NCBI GenBank assembly: GCA_000242935.3
Contig: CP007053.1
Coordinates: forward strand, 5,007,001-5,071,000
DNA length: 64,000 nt
Reading direction: 5' to 3'
Source of the DNA: Opitutaceae bacterium TAV5
Lineage (GTDB): Bacteria; Verrucomicrobiota; Verrucomicrobiia; Opitutales; Opitutaceae
Below, one piece after another: positions 43,670 through 50,996 of the stretch. Position 1 is the first letter of the stretch; each line of letters opens with the position of its first letter. The notes under the pieces were generated by a model that did not search any database, was not told the DNA's origin, and saw only the letters and a list, made by a program, of their open reading frames with translations. Made by a program: the position numbers and the translations under genes.

Positions 43670-44826
43670 GCAATGTCGAGCAGGTCGCTTTTGGCGAGAA
43701 GAACGGTGGCGGTCGGGAGACCGGCGCTCTTTTTGAAGTTATGCGTGTGCCGGTGTCCGGTGTAGAAACACCACCAGGCGTTGTCGTGATAAACAACGTT
43801 GTGACCCGGCAGAAGGCCGTAGATGTCGTGTCCGTCGTTGAAGCCTGCGCCGATGCAGGGCTGTCGGTCGGGACGTTGCCAGGTCAGACCTTCGTCATCG
43901 GACATGGCGCGTTCGATGGAGAGGATTTGTGTGTCGCAACGATAGTGTCCGATCTGCCCGTAACGGCGTCCGTCGGGAAGACGGGTGACAGCGAGGCCGT
44001 AAAACTGAAGGCCGGGCGGTTCGTCGGGGTCGGGTTCGAGAACACGGCGACGATCTTCAAAATGAAGCCCGTCGTGGCTGGTGAAACGGTCGATGACACG
44101 GACAAAACCGGCGGCGTTGTCTTCGGCAATGTAACGCGGGCTACCCTTGGGAACAGGAACGATGCAGGCCGTGTAGAGTTCGTATCTGGCGGCGGCGTCC
44201 GGGTTGGAGTCGGGAATGACGTAAATATTGGTCGCGTCGTTCGTGACGAGCGTCGGTTCGGCGGCGGGTTCGTAGGCAGGGCGTGCACGATCGGTATTTC
44301 CCCAGAAGGTAAGTCCATCGGCTGCGAGCATGCTTTTTTCGACGGCGCGGTCGTGGTAGTGGTAGAGTACAGCCCGATACGGATCGGCAACGGTATAGTG
44401 GAAGCCATCGGAGGATTCGGCGCAGAGATAACGGACGATGCCGGGTGCGTGCGCCCAAAAATAGAGACGGTGACCTTTGCCGGGAATGACGAGGTGCACA
44501 GGCTGCACGGGGAGCCAGCCATCAGGCAAATTGGAAAGCGTGTAACGTTCATCTGGATACTCCCGGCGGGCGTTTCCGGAAGCACGGCGAAGTCGATATT
44601 TACGCGCAGAGGGCGAACCGGGGAGTCCTTCGGCGATGCCGATTTCGCAGGAGCGACGATCGACGGTGCGAGCGTAATACCAGAGCCGCCATTCACCGCC
44701 GCCGAGCGGTTCGGCCGGACAGGTGAAGTTGCGCAGCCCGTCCTGTTCCCACGGTTCAGTGGGGACAATCGCGAGTCCGTGTGGTTGCCAACAGACGGCG
44801 GAGGGACGAGGAAGGGAGAAGATCAT
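43666..44826 (-). CDS. Five-bladed beta-propeller glycoside hydrolase-like protein
   Basis: A 386-residue protein with GH43/GH32/GH117-like repeats: WRLWYYARTVDRRSCEIGIAE, HRLYFWAHAPGIVRYLCAESSDGFHY, YELYTACIVPVPKGSPRYIAE and GLTWQRPDRQPCIGAG. Each blade carries a substrate-facing acidic or aromatic residue, but I cannot assign the catalytic triad. No signal peptide is present. It is coupled to the FAD oxidoreductase gene by an ATGA overlap. The exact GH family is uncertain. Confidence 0.75.
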   Translation of the reverse strand: MIFSLPRPSAVCWQPHGLAIVPTEPWEQDGLRNFTCPAEPLGGGEWRLWYYARTVDRRSCEIGIAEGLPGSPSARKYRLRRASGNARREYPDERYTLSNLPDGWLPVQPVHLVIPGKGHRLYFWAHAPGIVRYLCAESSDGFHYTVADPYRAVLYHYHDRAVEKSMLAADGLTFWGNTDRARPAYEPAAEPTLVTNDATNIYVIPDSNPDAAARYELYTACIVPVPKGSPRYIAEDNAAGFVRVIDRFTSHDGLHFEDRRRVLEPDPDEPPGLQFYGLAVTRLPDGRRYGQIGHYRCDTQILSIERAMSDDEGLTWQRPDRQPCIGAGFNDGHDIYGLLPGHNVVYHDNAWWCFYTGHRHTHNFKKSAGLPTATVLLAKSDLLDIA

Positions 44827-44844
44827 GATGAAAAATCCAGCGAT

Positions 44845-46083
44845 TCAACGCGCGGCAAAACATTTGAGGAGTTCGTCCGCATAGATGGCATAGCCGCGGT
44901 CTTCGGGATGATTGATGCCGTTCTTGAGGAGAACGATGTAGGGAATGCCTTCGCGCCAGAGATTTTCCCAACGGGCGGAGACGTCGGCGAGGGCGAGTCC
45001 GTTGGTCTCGGCAAAGGTTTTGAGGGCGCGGACATAGGGTCGGTTATCAGGCGCGCGAAGGTCGGGTGACCCCATCATTTCAGGCATGGTGAAGTTAGGG
45101 GTAATAAAAAGAACTTCACAGCCGACGGCATGGAGACGGTCGCGGATTTCCGCGTAGATTTCGTCAACATGTTTGGCCGTCATCCATGCGTCGTTAAGAA
45201 ACTCGACCGTGACGAGATCAGGTCTGTTTTCGATGACACGTTCAAACCGGCACGCCTGAGGAGCGGTGGAATGCGGGAATTTTTCGGGATGCAGCCATTG
45301 GCGAGATTGCGAACCGCCGACGGCGACGGTGGTCACTTCGATTTGCGCGGAGGGAAAGCGTTCACGCAGACGCGCGGAGAAGACAGACGGATAGCGTTTG
45401 TCAGGTGAACTGGCATCACCGCCATGTGTGATGCTGTCGCCCCAGCAAACGATGCGCACGGACTGGCCATCCCGGAGTTTTTTGAGCGTGCGATCCAGAC
45501 TGCGGGCGGCGGTGCGCGTGGGGGCATCGGCGGCAGTCGCTGTTATGGGGAACCAGTCGGCGTCTGCGGGCGTGGCGAAAAAATCGAGATAGTAATTGCC
45601 GACACGGGTTTCTCCGGAAAGGAGGGGGGGGAGGGCCGCGGTGGTGAGGCTCGGGTTGCCTTGGCGAAGAATCAGTTTCCCGTCAGGAAGCCGGATGACG
45701 GAATCGAGGCGGCGCTGCCCGACATCATAGGAGACATTGACGGTATCCGAGGCGGAGACGGATGGTGACGAACCGGGACCGAGCGTGCTGTAGATGCCAT
45801 TGATGACGTAATCCGTGCCGGGATTCAGGATACGCCCGTCGGCGGACCGGACAGTCAGCGTGCGGGTATTGAGCGCGTGGGGCATAGGCAGGCCACGTCC
45901 GGGCATATCACCGCTGCGGGCATGGGCGAGCGGAGTGCCGCCAGCCCATTTGTTGCCGGGCTTGGCTGCGAGTCTTGCGGGCTCGTTTTCAATGTGGAGG
46001 ACCGGGCTTGGCTCTACAGGTCGCGGCAGGGGAGCGGCCACCGTCATGGCGGCGATGGTTAATGGAAACAGCGAGATCATCAT
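44845..46083 (-). CDS. Exported SGNH/GDSL-type esterase with N-terminal beta domain
   Basis: A 412-residue exported hydrolase. A signal peptide (about residues 1-17) precedes a beta-rich accessory domain (about 20-190) and a C-terminal SGNH domain. Block I is CWGDSITHGG (Ser217), block III lies in TVEFLNDAW, and block V is NHPEDRGY near residue 388. Deacylation of a plant or animal polysaccharide is the likely job given the glycosidases around it. The acid residue order fits the family; substrate unknown. Confidence 0.85.
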   Translation of the reverse strand: MMISLFPLTIAAMTVAAPLPRPVEPSPVLHIENEPARLAAKPGNKWAGGTPLAHARSGDMPGRGLPMPHALNTRTLTVRSADGRILNPGTDYVINGIYSTLGPGSSPSVSASDTVNVSYDVGQRRLDSVIRLPDGKLILRQGNPSLTTAALPPLLSGETRVGNYYLDFFATPADADWFPITATAADAPTRTAARSLDRTLKKLRDGQSVRIVCWGDSITHGGDASSPDKRYPSVFSARLRERFPSAQIEVTTVAVGGSQSRQWLHPEKFPHSTAPQACRFERVIENRPDLVTVEFLNDAWMTAKHVDEIYAEIRDRLHAVGCEVLFITPNFTMPEMMGSPDLRAPDNRPYVRALKTFAETNGLALADVSARWENLWREGIPYIVLLKNGINHPEDRGYAIYADELLKCFAAR

Positions 46084-46125
46084 AGTGGGCGCATGAATCG
46101 ACCGTGCGGCGTCCGGATGAACGAG

Positions 46126-47859
46126 TTATTGCGCGTTGAGACTGAGAAACTGGCGCAGAATTTTTTCCCGCTCATTCATGGAGCCGGCGCGGCGGGCGTC
46201 GTGATAAGTCGAATATTCCTCGTTATGTTCAAAGGACCAGATGTGGCTTTCGCGGAAAGCATGATAGGTCCAGTCCCAGCCGAGTTCTTCGAAAAGCTCG
46301 ATATTGTCGCGAAGATATTGGGCCGCATCCGGCGCCCAACGGGCGACGCCAAATTCACCAACATAAATCCGGACCTTGTTTTTTCTGGCAAATTCGATGG
46401 CAGGGGTGAGTTCCTTGCGGAGACGCTCCTTGTTCCAAAGGCCGCCTCCATTATCACCGAAGACGCCGGGCCAAGGCTGCTTGATTTTTTCATAGGCTTG
46501 CTTGAGGTCGGTTCCCTCAAGGTTCTTGACTCCCTGGTGCGTGTAGGCGTGGGGTTGGTAGTTGTGGACGCTATACACGATGTTTTCCCCTTTTAAGACG
46601 GGAAACGTTGAAAAACCCCAACAGAGCCCGCCGGGACCGACCTGGACGACAAGGGGCACATCGCTGACTTCACGGACGGCGTCTATGAGCCGTTGCGCCC
46701 ACTCGGGCCAGTTTCGCGGATAACCCGGAAAATCGTCCCAATCGAGCGGTTCGTTTTTCAATTCGAGCCAGACGTGTCCGGCAAAAGGTTTTATGAGGCG
46801 GGCCGTTTCGACGGCCTGTTTTTTCATGAGTTCGAGTTCACCCGGCTCGCGCCACAAATAATGGGCCCATGCATTTTTACCAGCCGCCCGGAGTTCACGG
46901 TAATTGCCCATTGGCGGGGAGAAGAGGGAAACGACAACGAAGATGCCATTCTCCCGCGCCGCTTCGAGTTGGGAGGGGAGGCGTTCGAGCATTCTTTGCC
47001 AGGCGGCAACGGGATTGCCGGCGTGAGTCGTGATGGGACTGAGCATGAGGCGAACACTGTTGGCTCCCAGGGCGCGAGCGTCACGGAAGGTTTTTTCGTC
47101 GGCGTCGAAACGCACGGTGAAACCACGCAGGCGCGAGGTTGTAGCGACATCTCCATTACCGAAGGGCATCGAAATGGGAAGGAGGAACGCGGACTCCGGG
47201 TTGATGGCGGAAACGGCAGTCGGGCCGATGTCGTTTTTTTTGCGAATGAGGAGGACGGGCGGTTTTCCAAGGCGGGCGCTACTGGAATCGTTCCGGGGAT
47301 CACGGTCAGTAAAACGAAGCGGGGCTCCTTGGCGTGCATCGTTTGTGCGGGCGAGCATGAAAGCGAAGCCGCCTGTGGGCGGGTTTCCATCACCCGAGAG
47401 TTGCGCGCGGATGAGTTCGGTGACGTCGGTTTCCCAATAGCGACTGTCCTGCGAGCCGTCGACCGTGAGCGTGGCGGGGGGGACTCCGGACAGAGGGGAA
47501 GGGGCGAAACCGCGCCCGATGGAGGCGGCAGTTTCGGGGATGTCTTTCATGGCCGCGGCGGAAATGGCGCTGACGGTGATATCCCGGGGTTCCTGACAAT
47601 TGTCCTTGTGATGGACGAGGTGGATTTTGAGTGTGGCCTGCTCGATGTCGGCGGCGGCAACGCCCGGTTCAAAAAGCAGGTAGGCGCGGTGTGTCGCGGA
47701 AACGAGGAGGCGGTTGTCCACGGCGGCAATGGCATTTTTGTCCGTGTAGAAATCAGAGATCGGGGCGTATTCGGTAGAGGCGGCGAGGCGAAACGGCATT
47801 CCGAAACAAAGGATCGCTCCAATAGTGGCTGATGTGATGCGTAATTTGATACGAGACAT
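46126..47859 (-). CDS. Exported GH5-type glycoside hydrolase with N-terminal DNRLRE-like domain
   Basis: A 577-residue exported enzyme. After a signal peptide (about residues 1-27) comes a beta-sandwich domain (about 35-207: AVDNRLLVSATHRAYLLFEP ... LRFTDRDPRND) of the kind found in carbohydrate-binding and cell-surface proteins. The TIM barrel follows (about 245-577); acid/base Glu370 is in LELKNEP and nucleophile Glu502 in YVGEFG, both in GH5 spacing. The same N-terminal domain makes up most of the PEP-CTERM protein encoded just upstream, so the two may act on the same surface glycan. Confidence 0.87.
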   Translation of the reverse strand: MSRIKLRITSATIGAILCFGMPFRLAASTEYAPISDFYTDKNAIAAVDNRLLVSATHRAYLLFEPGVAAADIEQATLKIHLVHHKDNCQEPRDITVSAISAAAMKDIPETAASIGRGFAPSPLSGVPPATLTVDGSQDSRYWETDVTELIRAQLSGDGNPPTGGFAFMLARTNDARQGAPLRFTDRDPRNDSSSARLGKPPVLLIRKKNDIGPTAVSAINPESAFLLPISMPFGNGDVATTSRLRGFTVRFDADEKTFRDARALGANSVRLMLSPITTHAGNPVAAWQRMLERLPSQLEAARENGIFVVVSLFSPPMGNYRELRAAGKNAWAHYLWREPGELELMKKQAVETARLIKPFAGHVWLELKNEPLDWDDFPGYPRNWPEWAQRLIDAVREVSDVPLVVQVGPGGLCWGFSTFPVLKGENIVYSVHNYQPHAYTHQGVKNLEGTDLKQAYEKIKQPWPGVFGDNGGGLWNKERLRKELTPAIEFARKNKVRIYVGEFGVARWAPDAAQYLRDNIELFEELGWDWTYHAFRESHIWSFEHNEEYSTYHDARRAGSMNEREKILRQFLSLNAQ

Positions 47860-47975
47860 GGCAATATGAATACGATGTGCGGTTGTGCCCCGGGGGAGGA
47901 CAATGCAAGACTGCCTCCGTTCGATACGTGAACGGCGGGAAGGGTATTGTATTTTTTTACAGATACAGTTTGGGC

Positions 47976-48677
47976 TCAGATGCTTCTGCGAAGGCGTGCC
48001 ACCCGGAACACGGCAAGAGCGATACAGGCGGCAAGTATGGCAGTTGCGGCGGGCTCGGGAACGGATGTGATGATGAGTCGGGGGGGCAAACCAGTGTTGG
48101 CCGGAGCAGAATCGTTGGCAGGGTCACTATCCGTGAAACGGAAAACCGCCGGAACACCGGTCATGGTCATGACAAAGCTGATGGTACTCGTTTCTCCATT
48201 GGTGACGATGTTGTCAGGAATAAGCAGGCTGGAGATATCCCAGCTCCAGTATTGGCTGGCCGCAGTGGCATCGACCGAGGCTGTTGCGTTCCCCGTGCCA
48301 AGCGTATAGGTAAATGCACTGCCCTCCTCCGGAGTGACAGCGGAGGTGTAGGTCTGTGCAACGATGTTACGGGTGGCTTGCGTATTGTTGGCATCCTGGA
48401 CCAAATAAAGTTGCAGGGTGGCGGCAGTGGCTGTGCTCAGGTCTATCGAGGAGACATCAAATTGGAGGAAGAGCTGCTGCGTGGTGTTGCTTATGAGCCT
48501 GTTTGTAAGGCTGACGACATTACCGGAGTTGTTGGTGTAAAAATCCACGGTTGGCGTGAGTATCGCATCTGCCGCCAGGAGGGAAGGATGGGCTGCGGAC
48601 ATGGTGAGGGACAGACCGATGGCAGACAGAGAAACCGCAAGGCGGCGACGGAGGATGAGGATTTGGTGCTTTTTCAT
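47976..48677 (-). CDS. PEP-CTERM sorted surface protein with DNRLRE-like domain
   Basis: A 233-residue secreted protein. The signal peptide covers about residues 1-36, the beta domain (VDFYTNNSGNVVSLTNRL ... FRFTDSDPANDS) resembles the N-terminal domain of the neighbouring GH5 enzyme, and the C-terminus has the exosortase signal: VPEP, hydrophobic AATAILAACIALAVF and basic RVARLRRSI. It is likely handed to exopolysaccharide-linked sorting. A small hairpin (CCGTTC/GAACGG, 47,917-47,935) lies after its stop. Confidence 0.87.
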   Translation of the reverse strand: MKKHQILILRRRLAVSLSAIGLSLTMSAAHPSLLAADAILTPTVDFYTNNSGNVVSLTNRLISNTTQQLFLQFDVSSIDLSTATAATLQLYLVQDANNTQATRNIVAQTYTSAVTPEEGSAFTYTLGTGNATASVDATAASQYWSWDISSLLIPDNIVTNGETSTISFVMTMTGVPAVFRFTDSDPANDSAPANTGLPPRLIITSVPEPAATAILAACIALAVFRVARLRRSI

Positions 48678-48726
48678 GATTTATAGTGACAAGGACAGGT
48701 GGGGAGCGTTTGCGAAGATGACATTG

Positions 48727-49467
48727 TCAGGGCATCCAGAACGGATAGTCGTTTGGATTGCCGCCGGAAGGAGGGAACCAGGGCGGAGCGGCGATGCGGG
48801 AGATTGTCTTTATATTTTCAATATGTCCGTCCGCAAACACGACGTTTTGCGAACCGTCGTGATAATCGCCGTGTTTTGGGGCGTCACCCTTCATGATCGC
48901 GGCAAGAGGCTGTGTCATGGTGGGACTGGGCCATGTCGAGGGGTCAATGGGAGCCTCGGTATAAAGCATGGTTTTTGACGGGGATCGAAACGCGCTCACG
49001 GGAAGGCGGGTCGGCGGAGAGAGGCTGGTGTTGGGGCGGATATAAATGTTCATCGCGTAGTTTACGAGACCGGCGCGGTTTGGATACGAGGGGTTCAGCG
49101 TAGCGACCAGTTTCTGAACAACCGGACAGGTGGCACCCGTTGATCGAAAAACATTTTCGCCGCTTACAGGCGAAACGCCCATGTAGGGAAGGATGGCGCG
49201 CCGCCAGAAAAGGGCATTCTGCTCCTCCTCGGAGGCAAGACCGGAGGTGCGAGCGAGCGGCATAAGGTCTTTGTTGTCGCTCGCATAAAGCATGGTGAAG
49301 TTGTAAACATTGCGGAGGTTGGCGCTACAGGTGGCGCGTTCGGCGGTCTTGCGAACTTTGCCAACTGTCGGGATGATGATCGCGGCCAGAATGCCGATGA
49401 TGGCGATGACCGTAAGCAATTCGACCAATGTAAAGGCACATGAAGGTTTGGGATATGGATGAGGCAT
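48727..49467 (-). CDS. Pseudopilin-like protein with prepilin N-terminus
   Basis: A 246-residue protein. The prepilin leader cleavage site precedes FTLVELLTVIAIIGILAAIIIPTVGKVR, the typical N-methylated helix, and the C-terminal half has the H-X9-DG-like stretch HDGSQNVVFADGHIENIKT common in DUF1559/pseudopilin families of Planctomycetota and Verrucomicrobiota. Such proteins may form type II-like pseudopili or stay membrane-anchored. It sits between a regulator and a PEP-CTERM gene, the same order as at 57,583-59,189. Confidence 0.87.
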   Translation of the reverse strand: MPHPYPKPSCAFTLVELLTVIAIIGILAAIIIPTVGKVRKTAERATCSANLRNVYNFTMLYASDNKDLMPLARTSGLASEEEQNALFWRRAILPYMGVSPVSGENVFRSTGATCPVVQKLVATLNPSYPNRAGLVNYAMNIYIRPNTSLSPPTRLPVSAFRSPSKTMLYTEAPIDPSTWPSPTMTQPLAAIMKGDAPKHGDYHDGSQNVVFADGHIENIKTISRIAAPPWFPPSGGNPNDYPFWMP

Positions 49468-49524
49468 AGGACAGGGGGGGGGTTAATGGATTGAGGCAAT
49501 ATCCGGCGACTCCGGAACCGCTGC

Positions 49525-50661
49525 TTACGTCGTATCGCGGGCGATGATTTCGCCGCGAATACGGGTGAGCGGAGGAACGGTGTCGGGAGTCTGGATACGG
49601 GCGGCGAGGAGTTCGAAGGCACGCTGGCCCAGTTCCTCGAAAGGGACATGGTAACTGGTGAGGCGCTGGCCGCAGGGAAGCGTCAGGCCGGAATCGTCGA
49701 TGCCGACGATTTTGAGGTGTTTCGGAATCGTCAGGCCGAGCGATCCGGCGGCGAGGATGAGGCCGGCGGCGATGTGATCGTTGACACACACGACGGCCTG
49801 AAGGGCGTCTTTGTCGTTTTTTGAGGAGACGGGCGGGGGAGGGGAGGCTTGCCTGAAATACCGCGTGCCGAGTTCGGTGGGATCCTTGAGCGGATCGTCA
49901 AAATCGGGCCGCATCGTCGGGTCGAGCAGGATGCGGCGCGGGTCGGGCGCGATGCCGGCTTCTTCGAGCGCCCAGAGGTAGCCCTGATGGCGCTCGGTGA
50001 CGGAGGGAGCCCAGGCATGGTTGGCGAGGAAACCGATGCGCTTGAGACCCTGTGCAAGGAGATGGCGGGTGGCCGTGTACCCGGCGTGGAATCCGTCCAC
50101 CATCACCGAAGGGCAGCCGAGGCCGGCGAGATTCAGGTCGGCGAGGACGACGGGGAAGCGGGAATTGACCAGGATGTTGGAGAGATGGACTTGTTCCTGC
50201 GGATTCTGTATCAGTGGGTAAAATACGGCGCCACGCACGGCGAATTCGGAGAGGCGGCTGAGGTATTCGGCTTCTTTCGAATAATCGGTGCCGGTTGAAA
50301 GCGTGACGACACGGCGGCCTGTCTTGTTGGCGGCGGTCTGGAATCCTTTTACGGTGCGCCAGATGCCTTCGTGCTGCTCGCTGGGATAGATGAAGGCGTA
50401 GGCATCGAGTTCGGTGGCAGGGTTGGCGGGGGCGGCGGTGCTGGAGACGACGCGGGTGCCGGCGCGGGGGCGGCGTTCGACGAGGCCCTCGTGCGCGAGG
50501 AGCGCCATGGCCTTGGCCACCGTGCCGAGGCTGCATGAGAATTCGGCTGCGAGCTCGGTTTCGGTCGGGAGCTTTTCGTCGAGCTTCCATGTGCCATCGA
50601 GTACACGCTGGCGAAGTTCGGCGTGGATCGCGGTGACTTTCGGGGGAGTTCGGGAAACCAT
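49525..50661 (-). CDS. GntR/LacI hybrid transcriptional regulator
   Basis: A 378-residue DNA-binding sugar sensor. The N-terminal winged helix is GntR type (AIHAELRQRVLDGTWKLDEK ... LPTETELAAEFSCSLGTVAKAM, about residues 10-70), and the rest is a LacI-type periplasmic-binding-protein-like effector domain (ILVNSRFPVVLADLN, GYTATRHLLAQGLKRIGFL, HLKIVGIDDSGLTLPCGQ). It heads the carbohydrate operon reading down to 40,703 and is preceded by an inverted repeat at 50,672-50,718, presumably its operator. Confidence 0.9.
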   Translation of the reverse strand: MVSRTPPKVTAIHAELRQRVLDGTWKLDEKLPTETELAAEFSCSLGTVAKAMALLAHEGLVERRPRAGTRVVSSTAAPANPATELDAYAFIYPSEQHEGIWRTVKGFQTAANKTGRRVVTLSTGTDYSKEAEYLSRLSEFAVRGAVFYPLIQNPQEQVHLSNILVNSRFPVVLADLNLAGLGCPSVMVDGFHAGYTATRHLLAQGLKRIGFLANHAWAPSVTERHQGYLWALEEAGIAPDPRRILLDPTMRPDFDDPLKDPTELGTRYFRQASPPPPVSSKNDKDALQAVVCVNDHIAAGLILAAGSLGLTIPKHLKIVGIDDSGLTLPCGQRLTSYHVPFEELGQRAFELLAARIQTPDTVPPLTRIRGEIIARDTT

Positions 50662-50671
50662 GCGCCCAGAA

Positions 50672-50718
50672 AAAGTGATTGTTTGAGGGAATGCAATAAA
50701 AAATCATTCAATCACTTT
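50672..50718. promoter_or_regulatory. Inverted repeat upstream of the GntR/LacI regulator gene
   Basis: AAAGTGATTG (50,672-50,681) and CAATCACTTT (50,709-50,718) are exact reverse complements with 27 bases between. It lies 10-57 bases upstream of the regulator start, suggesting auto-control by binding two half-sites, or a hairpin. Confidence 0.6.
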
Positions 50719-50770
50719 ATTTTTTCAAAAAAGAGACTGACACCGATATCCCGAAATCTCCGGATTTTTA

Positions 50771-50836
50771 CACAAAGGTCGCAAAGAGCGCAAAGGCTTT
50801 GAGTTATGAACCTTGGCGGTCTTCGCGATCTTTGTG
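50771..50836. repeat. 26-base imperfect inverted repeat
   Basis: Arms beginning CACAAAGGTCGCAAAGAG (50,771-50,796) and ending GATCTTTGTG (50,811-50,836) pair at 22 of 26 positions with a 14-base loop. It is in the gap between alaS end and the regulator promoter. Similar GCAAAGAGCG wording recurs as dispersed repeats in this group of bacteria; here it may end alaS transcription. Confidence 0.6.
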
Positions 50837-50996
50837 CAAGACCAAAACCATCCGGGCTACCGGTATCATGGTTTCCGGAGAGGGTCGGGAAGGGCGACAG
50901 ATTGCCCGGCCCCGCTCTTCCGCCAAGGCCGACGAAAAACCGTGTTCCCCGGCATTGGGCGGGGAATGTGTTCTCCTGGTGAATACGAAGGCGGTG

